This document shows, piece by piece, positions 50,441 through 59,461 of a stretch of 64,000 nucleotides of DNA; the first letter of the stretch is position 1; each line of letters begins with the position of its first letter. The notes beneath the pieces were generated by a model. It ran no database searches and was not told the origin of the DNA. It saw nothing but the letters and a program-made list of their open reading frames with translations. This DNA comes from Orbaceae bacterium lpD01 (lineage in GTDB: Bacteria > Pseudomonadota > Gammaproteobacteria > Enterobacterales > Orbaceae). Location of the stretch: the NCBI GenBank assembly GCA_036251705.1, contig CP133959.1, forward strand, positions 2,171,195 to 2,235,194, written 5' to 3'. The position numbers and the translations under genes were made by a program.

Positions 50441-52090
50441 TTATAGCTGATATGACAGATTAAAATTCAGGTTCACTTTATCTACCGATAAGTGATCTGG
50501 ATACATCAGCGGTGCCGATACAGATACATCATAATTTAGTGCATAAAGGCGACCACTTAATCCAGTTGTCGTACCGAGCAATTTAGATCGTTCATAATCA
50601 CTATTTTTATTCCAGACTTGACCATAATCGAGCCCCAAATACCAGTCTATGTTCTTAAAACCGGTACTGACATTGAGTGTATTTTGTAAATAAAAACCAC
50701 TATCACCATTAAGGCCAGGGCTATTTTCAAATCCGCGTACACTCCAGCGGTTACCGATTGAAAACTGGTCTTGTAAGGTTAATCCAGCGGGGGAATATTG
50801 CCCAGCCACCCTGAATTGATAATAGCCATCAAAAGGACTCAAATTGAGATATTTCAAATAATTTAAATCAAGATTAAGAATATGGCTGTGTGGGCTAACA
50901 TCGCCACTTTGCATATCAGCGGTTTTTTGGGCACCAAACCACTGCACAAAACGCTGATACATGAGGGTTGTATCAAACATAGCGCCCATAAATTGTTGTT
51001 TATAATTAAGCCCAAAGCGCACATTCGTCATATTGCGTTTTTGTAGTACCAGCTCAACATCTTCTAGTTGATAATGAGCTTTTCGTCTCAGGAGTTCAGC
51101 GCTTAACGCAATTTTCTTATTTTGATCACGATAGACGGTTCTTGAACCTTTAAAATTTAAATAGGTATTTCGGCCTTGATAGTTAAAGTCAAGCTGTGCG
51201 AGATCAAGTTTTTGTTTCGATTGACTTTGACTGTAAAAAAACTCATATTCCCAGTACCCAAAAGGGATAGCGTAATAAGTACTCACACTCTGATAGCCGC
51301 CTTGTCTATTTTGAGCTTGGGTCGTCCCGGACAGATAAAAAAGATCACTGAGCCGCGCTAAGTTATAAAGATATCCAGCGCCATTGGCCAGAATCTTGCC
51401 TGTACTTTCATCTCCCCAATTATTTAACCATAAACGACTATTCCAGCGTGTCGACTGGGTAATGTTTATCACAATATTGCTATAACCGTCACGATTCCCT
51501 GGCTCGACATTGATTTTTAATGCATCGACAGGAATACGCTGTATCAATTCAAGTCCCTGTTCGATATCTCTTAAATTCAAAATATCTTCTTTTTTGAAGG
51601 GTAACACCCAATCGCGAACCGCTTTATCTTGAATCAGTATCTTTTCAATTCTACCTGGCACGACTTTTAAGGTTAATGTTTTTGTCGTTAAATCCTGTGA
51701 AGGGATCTCAATCCGGGTGGTAATATAGCCTGCGCTAATCAAATAATCTTGCATCTCTGTAGCTAATTTTTTGATACCTAAAACGCCCAAACAGCGCCCA
51801 ACACCACGCTGGGTGAGTACGTCTAAGGCGGCTGGTTTTAGCACATTATTCTCAATCACAATCTGATCAATGATGAAACAGTTTTCTTCTTTTGGCAGTT
51901 CAATCGCGATCGCTTTTGGTGTATCAATATTAGAGTACACATCGTTTTTCTCTAGATTATTTTCAATTCGTGTACTTCTATCAATATCTTGTTGATTTTT
52001 AATCAACTGCTCAAAATTAACTGCCGCAGTAACCCAAAAGGATTGACTGAGTAAGATGGATATAAATAAGCAATTGATATTAATCTTCAT
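50441..52090 (-). CDS. TpsB-type outer-membrane transporter (copy 2)
   Basis: 549 residues, a close paralogue of copy 1: signal peptide, the same FEQLIKNQQDIDRSTRIENN start, POTRA region, and barrel with RWSVRGFENSPGLNG (the VRGF motif). It exports the TpsA4 exoprotein encoded just upstream. The next gene (AcpS-like) starts after 16 bases, so tpsB2 joins the exoprotein gene and the biosynthetic genes in one transcript unless a hidden terminator exists. None is visible. Confidence 0.92.
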   Translation of the reverse strand: MKININCLFISILLSQSFWVTAAVNFEQLIKNQQDIDRSTRIENNLEKNDVYSNIDTPKAIAIELPKEENCFIIDQIVIENNVLKPAALDVLTQRGVGRCLGVLGIKKLATEMQDYLISAGYITTRIEIPSQDLTTKTLTLKVVPGRIEKILIQDKAVRDWVLPFKKEDILNLRDIEQGLELIQRIPVDALKINVEPGNRDGYSNIVINITQSTRWNSRLWLNNWGDESTGKILANGAGYLYNLARLSDLFYLSGTTQAQNRQGGYQSVSTYYAIPFGYWEYEFFYSQSQSKQKLDLAQLDFNYQGRNTYLNFKGSRTVYRDQNKKIALSAELLRRKAHYQLEDVELVLQKRNMTNVRFGLNYKQQFMGAMFDTTLMYQRFVQWFGAQKTADMQSGDVSPHSHILNLDLNYLKYLNLSPFDGYYQFRVAGQYSPAGLTLQDQFSIGNRWSVRGFENSPGLNGDSGFYLQNTLNVSTGFKNIDWYLGLDYGQVWNKNSDYERSKLLGTTTGLSGRLYALNYDVSVSAPLMYPDHLSVDKVNLNFNLSYQL

Positions 52091-52121
52091 AATTAATTCT
52101 ATCTATTTAATCAGAAATAAA

Positions 52122-52144
52122 AGCAGCAACATCCTGTTGCTGCT
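52122..52144 (-). terminator. hairpin between tpsA4 and tpsB2
   Basis: AGCAGCAAC (52122-52130) / GTTGCTGCT (52136-52144) with loop ATCCT. It sits just after the tpsA4 stop, as at the first locus, and probably lets only part of the transcription continue into tpsB2 and the biosynthetic genes. The stop codon region lies immediately upstream. No long T-run is seen here, so it may act at the RNA level. Confidence 0.6.
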
Positions 52145-52157
52145 ATATACATAACGA

Positions 52158-54701
52158 TTACTTAGTCAGGCCGTTCACTTTACCGTTACCAGTAAGCGTA
52201 CCATTAACAGTGAGCTTATTCGGCCCTGATAATGTACCTGAATTAGCAATACTAACAGCACTAATCGTAGCTGTATTTTGGCTTCCCATGCGACCTAGAT
52301 TAGAAATACGTCCCTGTGATGTCACTACCGCATCGTCAATACCGGCTATCAAACCATAGTTAGTAATCGCGCCTTTCGTATTCACATTGAGCTTCTTATC
52401 CGAGTAGATGGTATTGTTGTTAGACAAAGTACCACCTAAATTAAGCGTAAGACTCTCCACACCGTTGAGCCAGCCATAATTATTGAAATTATTCGTAATA
52501 TTTAAAGACAAGTTCTTGTCTGAAGAGATGATGCCTTTGGCGGTATTTCTTTCCATCGAACCATTACCTAGCAATGAAAGTGTTCCAGTCTCAATGGCTA
52601 AATCACCTGCGGCATAAATTGTAGAATAGTTAGCATTGATACTTGTCGCTTTAATCGACGAAGAACCCACACCGCCAGACATGATGGCGTATTGATTATC
52701 TAAACGTCCAGTCAATGCAATCACTAAAGGACCACCATTTTCAGCCACTAAGCGACTACTATAGTTGTTGAGATTTCGTGCGGTAATCTCAACACCTTGC
52801 TTACCAACTAATCCGCCCTCTTGATTTGGCATCCCCAAATAAAGGCCATAACTATCCCGAAAACCTTTACTGTTTGAGTTAATAATATCGTTGGTGGCAG
52901 TCATTTTTAATTTGCCTTTAGCAACCATCAAAGATTGATCATTTTTGATATCAGTAGCAGTAATAGTGATATTATTAGCGTTGACGATACCGCCATGAGT
53001 ATCTACTTGCTTAGCATTAAGGTTAACATCACCATCTTCAGAGACAATAACGCCTATCTCATTGGCAAATTTACCATTACCTAAGTCAATCGTAATGCCC
53101 TTACTACCAGTCAGACCTGCTTGAGCATTATTAAGATCTTTTCCTGTAATAGCGACTTTTTGCTCTGAAACAATCTTACCTTTGATATTATCGATTGAAG
53201 TTGCACTATTTAAGTTAAGATTACCCGCTGAGAGCATTTGACCGCCTGCATTGGTGATCAAATTAGCGTTAATCTCTATGCCCCCTTCCCCAGCGACAAT
53301 ACCTAATGCATCAGCGCCATCACCACTTGCTGATTTAGTCAAGGTATTGGTAATCGTGCCTTTGGTTGCATCGATTTTGACATGACCAGTTGCCGAACGA
53401 ATAAGTCCACCATTATTATTAACCCGGCCCTCACTTGACAGATCAACATCGCCATAAGCATCCATCGTACCTTTATTGTTATTTATCGACTTAGCACTTG
53501 CTCCGATATAATAACCTTCAATCTGGCCATTGCTATTATTCAATTCACCAGTTTGTAAAGCAACCACCGCGCCGGCGATGCCGACTGTTTTACCTTTACC
53601 TGAATTGGTGAGAACATTACCGTTGGTATTTATCCCTAAAGTATTCGATGCGGCCATACGCCCAGCGGTATTATTTAGCGCTCCACTACTAATAAAGACG
53701 TTACTTGCCGAAGAGATATTGCCTGCCATGGTGTTATTTAGCGCAGCTTTATTGGTATCAATATTGATATCCTTATCAGCCATAATCTTACCCGTCACAT
53801 TGCTCAGCGCTGCGACAGTTTTGATGTTAATCCCACCGGTTGTTCTCATCGTACCCAAATCATTAACCAGTTGTCCCTTACTATCAATTTGAATACCGCC
53901 TGTTGCAGCAGCAAATTCACCTTGATTACGAACGCCAACGCCATTTTCAGTACTGATTAAATTAATTTGATTGGCATACATACCGCCGAGTTTAGCCACA
54001 TCAATACTGTAAGTACTTCTCGCACCAGTCGCAGTAACTGAGCCGGTCACAACATTATTGGTATTAACATAGTTATTACCTGCTACAACCGTAATCTCTT
54101 TTGCTTTGAGCTTGCCATTAACCACCACTGAACGCGCTAAAATTGCCGTTGGAGAATCCGTATTCAGATCTTGGATGGTAATTTTACCGCCGTTCACAGA
54201 GTATCCCTTCAACTCTCCATTTTGAACATCCGGTTTCCCCGTGGTTAAGGTCACGTTATCCGCATTGATAAACCCACAGCCACTACACGTAATGCCATTT
54301 GGATTGGCAATAATCACGCTGGCTTTATCCCCTGCGACTTCCATAAAACCGTTGAGTGAACTGGCATTTTTAGATGTAACTTCATTCAAAATGACTTTAG
54401 CGGAACCCGTGGTTAAGTTAGTATTACCGGCAATTTGTCCCGCTAAGCTAGAGTTGGTTCCATTCACGCTATTATTAAGAACAAGCCCTTCTTTACCCAC
54501 ATTGAGTTTATTGTAGATATTATGAGAAATCCCGTTAGCGTTAGCACCATTAATATTTACAACCGGCACACCGTTTACGGCTGTAGTTGTACCATTATTA
54601 ATCACAACGTCGGCATAAGCTAAGCTCGATAGAGAAAGCAAAATGGATGTAGCGATTGGATTAAGCGCCATTAAACGCGCCTTATGTTGTTTATTTTTCA
54701 T
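52158..54701 (-). CDS. TpsA-type exoprotein A4 (largest of the four)
   Basis: 847 residues. Signal peptide (SSLAYA), TPS domain with NTNLTTGSAKVILNEV and the full NPNGITCSGCGFINA, YSIDVAKLGGMYANQINL, then long Asn/Gly-rich beta-helix repeats to the end. The region homologous to the C-termini of A1 to A3 lies around residues 525-550, after which A4 goes on for about 290 residues (e.g. NNYSSRLVAENGGPL). No toxin, cysteine-rich or VENN motif is seen. AGAGGC lies before the ATG. Partner: TpsB2. Confidence 0.92.
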   Translation of the reverse strand: MKNKQHKARLMALNPIATSILLSLSSLAYADVVINNGTTTAVNGVPVVNINGANANGISHNIYNKLNVGKEGLVLNNSVNGTNSSLAGQIAGNTNLTTGSAKVILNEVTSKNASSLNGFMEVAGDKASVIIANPNGITCSGCGFINADNVTLTTGKPDVQNGELKGYSVNGGKITIQDLNTDSPTAILARSVVVNGKLKAKEITVVAGNNYVNTNNVVTGSVTATGARSTYSIDVAKLGGMYANQINLISTENGVGVRNQGEFAAATGGIQIDSKGQLVNDLGTMRTTGGINIKTVAALSNVTGKIMADKDINIDTNKAALNNTMAGNISSASNVFISSGALNNTAGRMAASNTLGINTNGNVLTNSGKGKTVGIAGAVVALQTGELNNSNGQIEGYYIGASAKSINNNKGTMDAYGDVDLSSEGRVNNNGGLIRSATGHVKIDATKGTITNTLTKSASGDGADALGIVAGEGGIEINANLITNAGGQMLSAGNLNLNSATSIDNIKGKIVSEQKVAITGKDLNNAQAGLTGSKGITIDLGNGKFANEIGVIVSEDGDVNLNAKQVDTHGGIVNANNITITATDIKNDQSLMVAKGKLKMTATNDIINSNSKGFRDSYGLYLGMPNQEGGLVGKQGVEITARNLNNYSSRLVAENGGPLVIALTGRLDNQYAIMSGGVGSSSIKATSINANYSTIYAAGDLAIETGTLSLLGNGSMERNTAKGIISSDKNLSLNITNNFNNYGWLNGVESLTLNLGGTLSNNNTIYSDKKLNVNTKGAITNYGLIAGIDDAVVTSQGRISNLGRMGSQNTATISAVSIANSGTLSGPNKLTVNGTLTGNGKVNGLTK

Positions 54702-55371
54702 ATAGCCTCTTTGAAAATTAATACTTCTGATAACAAGTTCAAAACTATTGAAGATATAAATGGATCAATCAAAAAAATTTAATCATTAAATTTTCCACCA
54801 TCAATATCATCAACACTTATCAAAGTTTATGATGAAAAGTCAGAGAGTGAGGCATTACGATAACAGAGATATATATAATTCTTTCCATAGCCTCAAATAG
54901 CATCTCTCTTATTTATAAACTTAACTCCTGAAAATTAACCAACAAGCTAATTCAGGCAGCTATAACTATAATTTACCCATTAATTATGTGTCAAGATAAT
55001 CCTGGCGGGTTACTTTCAGAGATCATGACAATAAGCAAACAAAATAATTAATTAAATTATTCTGTTTGCTATAATCCCAATGTAAAAATTGATTTATATC
55101 AAAAACTTAATTTAAAAAAAATTTACATAAAATTAGCGTAGTCTTTAACAGTAAAATAGCATGCATGTCATACTTTCAATTCAGCCAAAAAGTGGCAATC
55201 GAGCATAGATAAATTCATTTTCAACGATGAATTCCAGTATAAAAAATCGGGATAATTTGTCTTTTTTTCTATCATTAAAAGTGATGAAATCAGATATTAT
55301 TTACCTGATAGATAAGGTAAAATCAGCAGAATAGATAAAGTTATACTAATTGATTATGCTAAGGAGATAAT
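54702..55371. other. 670-base gap: tpsA4 leader and promoter, nfsB upstream region
   Basis: Holds the tpsA4 leader of about 257 bases with the shared boxes (about 54805-54832 and 54915-54928) and its promoter. The right part (55000-55371) is AT-rich and should contain the nfsB promoter, which I cannot place with confidence. No gene is seen. Confidence 0.6.
54965..54994 (-). promoter_or_regulatory. tpsA4 promoter, likely promoter of the whole biosynthetic operon
   Basis: Minus strand: TTGACA (54989-54994), 18-base spacer, TATAGT (54965-54970); with 17 bases the -10 would read TTATAG. No other promoter-like element of this quality was noticed between here and the last biosynthetic gene. Confidence 0.75.
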
Positions 55372-56016
55372 ATGAATATTGTCGATATTTCTAAACGACG
55401 TTATACCGCTAAACATTATGATAAAACGAAAAAAATTGCTTCGGCAGATTTAAAACAGCTACTTGAGGTCTTACGGAACAGCCCATCATCAGTTAACTCA
55501 CAGCCGTGGCATTTTGTTGTGGTCGATAATGAAAAAAGTGCAAATAAGATTTTACCCGCTATCAGCGATTTTAATCATGCACGTATTGTTGATTCATCCT
55601 ATACAATTATTTTCTGTGTTAAAACATCATTAGATGAGCAACATTTACAGAATCTACTCGAGCAAGAAGATAAAGATGGTCGCTATGCCAATGCCAAACT
55701 AAAACAAGAACAAGATCAAGGTCGTCACTTCTTTGTTAATCTTAATAGTGCAACCTCAGAAAAACTGCTGGAGTGGGAATCAAAACAGCTCTACTTAGCA
55801 CTCGGTAATGTCTTGTTTGCTGCGGCGGCAATCGGTATCGATTCAACGGCGATTGAAGGCTTTGATAATCAGAAAATGGATCAGATCTTAGATCTGCAAA
55901 AACAAGGTTTTAAAAGTGTCGTCGTGGCAAGTTTTGGCTACCATGCTGAAAATGATGGCAATGCACACAGACCAAAATCACGTCTGCCTCAAGAACAGCT
56001 CTTTACCTTTTTATAA
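55372..56016 (+). CDS. nfsB: oxygen-insensitive NAD(P)H nitroreductase
   Basis: FMN-dependent nitroreductase/dihydropteridine reductase family. The 214 residues match E. coli NfsB: RRYTAKHYD at the start, SPSSVNSQPWHFVVV (FMN), EQEDKDGRYA, QLYLALGNVLFAAAAIGIDSTAIEGFD, and KSRLPQEQLF at the end. AAGGAG lies before the ATG. A strong terminator follows. It faces away from tpsA4. Confidence 0.93.
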   Translation: MNIVDISKRRYTAKHYDKTKKIASADLKQLLEVLRNSPSSVNSQPWHFVVVDNEKSANKILPAISDFNHARIVDSSYTIIFCVKTSLDEQHLQNLLEQEDKDGRYANAKLKQEQDQGRHFFVNLNSATSEKLLEWESKQLYLALGNVLFAAAAIGIDSTAIEGFDNQKMDQILDLQKQGFKSVVVASFGYHAENDGNAHRPKSRLPQEQLFTFL

Positions 56017-56020
56017 AAAA

Positions 56021-56046
56021 TCGCGACATCATTTTAAATGTCGCGA
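56021..56046 (+). terminator. nfsB terminator
   Basis: TCGCGACAT (56021-56029) pairs with ATGTCGCGA (56038-56046), preceded by an A-run, starting 4 bases after the stop. Confidence 0.82.
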
Positions 56047-56065
56047 AAATAGCTATATTGCTGTG

Positions 56066-56097
56066 ATCATCATGGCGACCTCAGTCGCCATGATTGA
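56066..56097 (-). terminator. terminator of the doxX-ygiD unit
   Basis: ATCATGGCGAC (56069-56079) pairs with GTCGCCATGAT (56084-56094) around CTCA, between the convergent nfsB and doxX genes. Confidence 0.7.
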
Positions 56098-56108
56098 TTC
56101 AATATAGA

Positions 56109-56507
56109 TTATCGATTTCTTAAACCACAAACACTGAATTTACCAGCGCCAATAAAAAATAACGCTAAAGCAGTTAATGCCATAAATGCCGGGTATTCCC
56201 AGCCACCGCCAGGATTACCAAATGACCAGCCATTCGCTGAGTGAACCAGAGCGATGACAATCATTTGAATCACAGTTAATAAAGCAATAATTCGAGTAAA
56301 AAGACCAAAAATTAAAAATGCACCGCCAATAATTTCAAAGGCAATCGTGCCATAAGCAACGATAGCTGGTAAACCTAATAAGGCAAAATAAGCCGCTGTG
56401 CCAGCTGGCGTGAAAACAAACAGTTTCGTTAATCCATGTGCAACAAACATCACACCTAGCGCGATTCTTAATGCTAAAGCAGCGAAATCAATTTGATTAT
56501 TTTTCAT
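56109..56507 (-). CDS. DoxX-family membrane protein
   Basis: 132 residues from the ATG at 56507 (AAGGA at correct distance; a longer frame overlaps the previous gene). Four membrane segments with the DoxX signatures ALRIALGVMFVAHGLTKLF and AFEIIGGAFLIFGLFTRIIAL. It lies 16 bases after the ygiD-type gene. DoxX proteins are linked to redox or thiol balance, but the exact job is unclear. Confidence 0.88.
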   Translation of the reverse strand: MKNNQIDFAALALRIALGVMFVAHGLTKLFVFTPAGTAAYFALLGLPAIVAYGTIAFEIIGGAFLIFGLFTRIIALLTVIQMIVIALVHSANGWSFGNPGGGWEYPAFMALTALALFFIGAGKFSVCGLRNR

Positions 56508-56523
56508 GTTACTTTCCTTAATA

Positions 56524-57309
56524 TTATCCAAAAATATAGTTATCCATAGCCAGTGCTTGATAGGTAGTACCTGCACTGAGTGTTGTTATTGGTTCCCCTT
56601 TTTCACTTGCACCTAACGCAATCAATAGAGGCAAAAAATGTTCTTCCGTCGGATGGGCTTGTACAGCAAAAGGCGCTAATTGACGATAATTTTGCATCAA
56701 ACTCAAATTATGTTTTTTTAACGCGTCTCTTACCCAACTAACAAAAGGTGCTATATAGCTCTTTTCGTGTCCGTTATTCTCTCCTACATCATACAAATTA
56801 TGTGTCATACTCCCCGATGCAATCAATAAAATACCTTGGTCTCTCAACGGTTTTAATAATTCACCAAAAGTGAGCGCTTGTAGCTCAGTCATTGGCCAAG
56901 GCATCGAGATTTGAATAACGGGTATATTCGCCTCAGGGAACAGGTATTGTAGTGGTATCCAAGCACCATGATCAAGTCCTCGTTTAGGATCGAGATCAGC
57001 ATCAATACCCTGTTTTAGCAAAATATCCTGCACTAATTTAGCTATATCGGATGCACCGCTTGCCGGATAAGATAATCGATAAAGCAGCTCAGGAAACCCA
57101 CCAAAGTCATGGATTGTTTCAGGTGACTGAGCGGCCGTAATAAATGGTCGCTGTTTAGTTATCCAGTGTGCAGAAATAACCGCAATCGCTTTTATCGATT
57201 TTTTTAACAACTCATCACCTAATTGCGCTAATAGCGGACCTGAATCTCCAGGTTCAATCGCTAACATCGGAGAACCATGCGTCACAAAAACAACGGGTAA
57301 TCTTTCCAT
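56524..57309 (-). CDS. ygiD: extradiol ring-cleavage dioxygenase (4,5-DOPA dioxygenase family)
   Basis: 261 residues of the LigB/DODA family. Metal-binding and active-site parts are visible: FVTHGSPMLAIE, VISAHW, TIHDFGGFPELLY, LDHGAWIPLQYLFPEA, ASGSMTHNL and HPTEEHFLPLL. It is probably iron- or zinc-dependent; the natural substrate is unknown. It is transcribed away from the lysR gene, which probably controls it. Confidence 0.9.
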   Translation of the reverse strand: MERLPVVFVTHGSPMLAIEPGDSGPLLAQLGDELLKKSIKAIAVISAHWITKQRPFITAAQSPETIHDFGGFPELLYRLSYPASGASDIAKLVQDILLKQGIDADLDPKRGLDHGAWIPLQYLFPEANIPVIQISMPWPMTELQALTFGELLKPLRDQGILLIASGSMTHNLYDVGENNGHEKSYIAPFVSWVRDALKKHNLSLMQNYRQLAPFAVQAHPTEEHFLPLLIALGASEKGEPITTLSAGTTYQALAMDNYIFG

Positions 57310-57539
57310 ATGTGACTCCTAAATATTAAATTGCCATGGGTCATAGTTAGCTTCATATCCAATTAAATAGAAGCTCAATAGGCTTTAATCATCTTTGATT
57401 GTCGGTTACTGACAAGCCATCATATGATCTCGTTGTTAAACATAACCGTAAATTATGATGACTTTATTGTATATTATGAAATATAACGACGTAAATATGC
57501 TAAAATAAGACGAATTGTCTCATTTTTAGGAACAATAAT

Positions 57540-58430
57540 ATGAATAAAGCCAATAAATTGCTAGAGATGATGGTATTTACCATGATCGTTGATGAAGGTA
57601 GCTTTGTCGCTGCCGCGAATAAACTCAAATTATCCAAGCAAGCTATCTCACGTTATTTGAATGATCTCGAAACGCGCTTACATGTGCGATTACTTCAACG
57701 AACCACCCGTAAAATTTCACTGACGCATGAAGGTCAAGATTTTTATCAGTTAGCTAAAAATATTATTTCGTCAGTGGAGGAGGCTGAGTCAATTGTCCAT
57801 CTTACCCATGCCAATCCATCGGGATTATTAAGAGTGAATGTTCCACTCAGCTATGGTATTCATGTGCTAGCGCCACTCTGGCAAAAGTTTCGCGATAAGT
57901 ATCCAAATATTGAATTGGATATTTCGTTATCAGATCGGACAGTCAATCTACTCGAAGAGGGCTACGATCTGGCTGTGCGTATTGGCAAACTGGACAACTC
58001 ATCGCTCATCAGCCGTAAATTAAGTAGTACCCGGATTATGCTTTCAGCATCTCCACAATATTTGGAAAAATATGGTGCCCCCGAATTTCCGAATGATCTA
58101 CAAAAACATCAAATTATTATGTATAGCCAATCAGCTAAACAGGATAAATGGCTCTTTGAACAAGATAAAAAAATCTATCCGGTCCATTTAAAAGCCAAAG
58201 TTTATTGTAATAATGGTGATACCTGTCGAATGATGCTGCTAGCGGATGGTGGGATCTCTTTGCAGCCAGACTTTATTATCGGTGAAGATATTGAACAGGG
58301 CCGTTTAGTTGAAGTATTGCCAGATTATAAAATAGGCCAAATTCCTATCCATGCGGTCTATCCCAGCCGAAAACTTCTGCCATTAAGGACAAAGTGCTTA
58401 ATTGACTTTTTTATTGAGCAGCTATCTTAG
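57540..58430 (+). CDS. LysR-family transcriptional regulator
   Basis: 296 residues with an N-terminal winged helix (SFVAAANKLKLSKQAISRYL, LHVRLLQRTTRKISLTHEG) and a LysR substrate-binding domain of the CrgA/AaeR-like subgroup. It is divergent from ygiD-doxX across a 230-base gap, the usual layout for a regulator and its target. The inducer is unknown. Confidence 0.9.
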   Translation: MNKANKLLEMMVFTMIVDEGSFVAAANKLKLSKQAISRYLNDLETRLHVRLLQRTTRKISLTHEGQDFYQLAKNIISSVEEAESIVHLTHANPSGLLRVNVPLSYGIHVLAPLWQKFRDKYPNIELDISLSDRTVNLLEEGYDLAVRIGKLDNSSLISRKLSSTRIMLSASPQYLEKYGAPEFPNDLQKHQIIMYSQSAKQDKWLFEQDKKIYPVHLKAKVYCNNGDTCRMMLLADGGISLQPDFIIGEDIEQGRLVEVLPDYKIGQIPIHAVYPSRKLLPLRTKCLIDFFIEQLS

Positions 58431-58702
58431 TATCACCATCTTTTAAACAGTGCCGGCTATTTGATGTTTTAAATCGCCTGCACTACTTCTTTCGATGATG
58501 TAATGGTGATATCCAGACTAATGAGTACTCCAGAATTAACTCACCCTGAAAACACCACCACTTAGCCATCAGCTCAAACTATCAACACTTAACGCTCAAA
58601 TAACCATCTTTATCATTATCTAATATGAAAAGAGGTAACATCTATCTAAAATTTACAATACAATTCACAAAAAATTATTCACGCTTACGATTATTATAAA
58701 AT

Positions 58703-59425
58703 ATGTCAAAAATTTATTGTTTACTCATTCTCGGATTCTCACTACTGACTCACAGCCTGTTCAGCCAAGCCGCAACCACCAAAATAAATAACTTTAGCCA
58801 AGCTAAGGTGGCAGCGATTAAGATCAATAAAGAGGCGTCGACTTTTTATTGTGGCTGTAAAATAGAGTGGCAAGGTAAAAAAGGCATCGTTGATTTAGAC
58901 GCCTGTGGTTATAAAATTCGCCGTAATGAACTTAGAGCAAAACGCGTAGAGTGGGAGCATGTGGTACCGGCAGCGCATCTAGGTAAAAATAGACAATGCT
59001 GGCAGCAAGGTGGCCGAGCTAACTGTGCTAAAGATCCCTATTATGTAAAAATGGAAACAGATTTACATAATTTGCAACCGGCAATTGGTGAAATTAATGG
59101 CGATCGCAACAATTATCAATTTAGTCAGTGGCGTGGTGGTGGTGGTCAATATGGCGCCTGTGAAATGAAAGTCGATTTTAAAAATAAACAAGTAGAACCA
59201 CCGGAATATACGCGTGGCGTGATAGCCCGTACTTACTTCTATATGCGCGATACCTATCATATTAATCTCTCTTCAGCACAAACTCAGCTCATGACAGTCT
59301 GGGATAAACTTTATCCGGTCAGCGAATGGGAATGTGAAAGAGATAGAAGAATTGCTGATGTACAGGGCAATCATAATCCCTATGTCAGTAAAGCTTGTCA
59401 GGTCATTCATCCAGTAACGCAATAA
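58703..59425 (+). CDS. endA: endonuclease I (periplasmic or secreted DNase)
   Basis: 240 residues. Signal peptide ending near SQAA, then the EndA/NucM core: [27 protein letters not shown] (catalytic His), [32 protein letters not shown], and a C-terminal [25 protein letters not shown]. Eight or so cysteines fit a disulfide-bonded exported enzyme. No Shine-Dalgarno site is visible before the ATG. Confidence 0.94.
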   Translation: MSKIYCLLILGFSLLTHSLFSQAATTKINNFSQAKVAAIKINKEASTFYCGCKIEWQGKKGIVDLDACGYKIRRNELRAKRVEWEHVVPAAHLGKNRQCWQQGGRANCAKDPYYVKMETDLHNLQPAIGEINGDRNNYQFSQWRGGGGQYGACEMKVDFKNKQVEPPEYTRGVIARTYFYMRDTYHINLSSAQTQLMTVWDKLYPVSEWECERDRRIADVQGNHNPYVSKACQVIHPVTQ

Positions 59426-59454
59426 TATCGGTACTCAGCACCGATATTATTGCG
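59418..59454. terminator. terminator between convergent endA and grxB
   Basis: 15-base perfect stem CGCAATAATATCGGT (59418-59432) / ACCGATATTATTGCG (59440-59454). It overlaps the endA stop codon. Confidence 0.8.
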
Positions 59455-59461
59455 CAAAAGA

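Noticed and set aside
28685-54701. CdiA-type contact-dependent toxin with immunity gene
   Set aside because: All TpsA proteins end in beta-helix repeats; no toxin tip, VENN motif or small immunity gene follows any of them.
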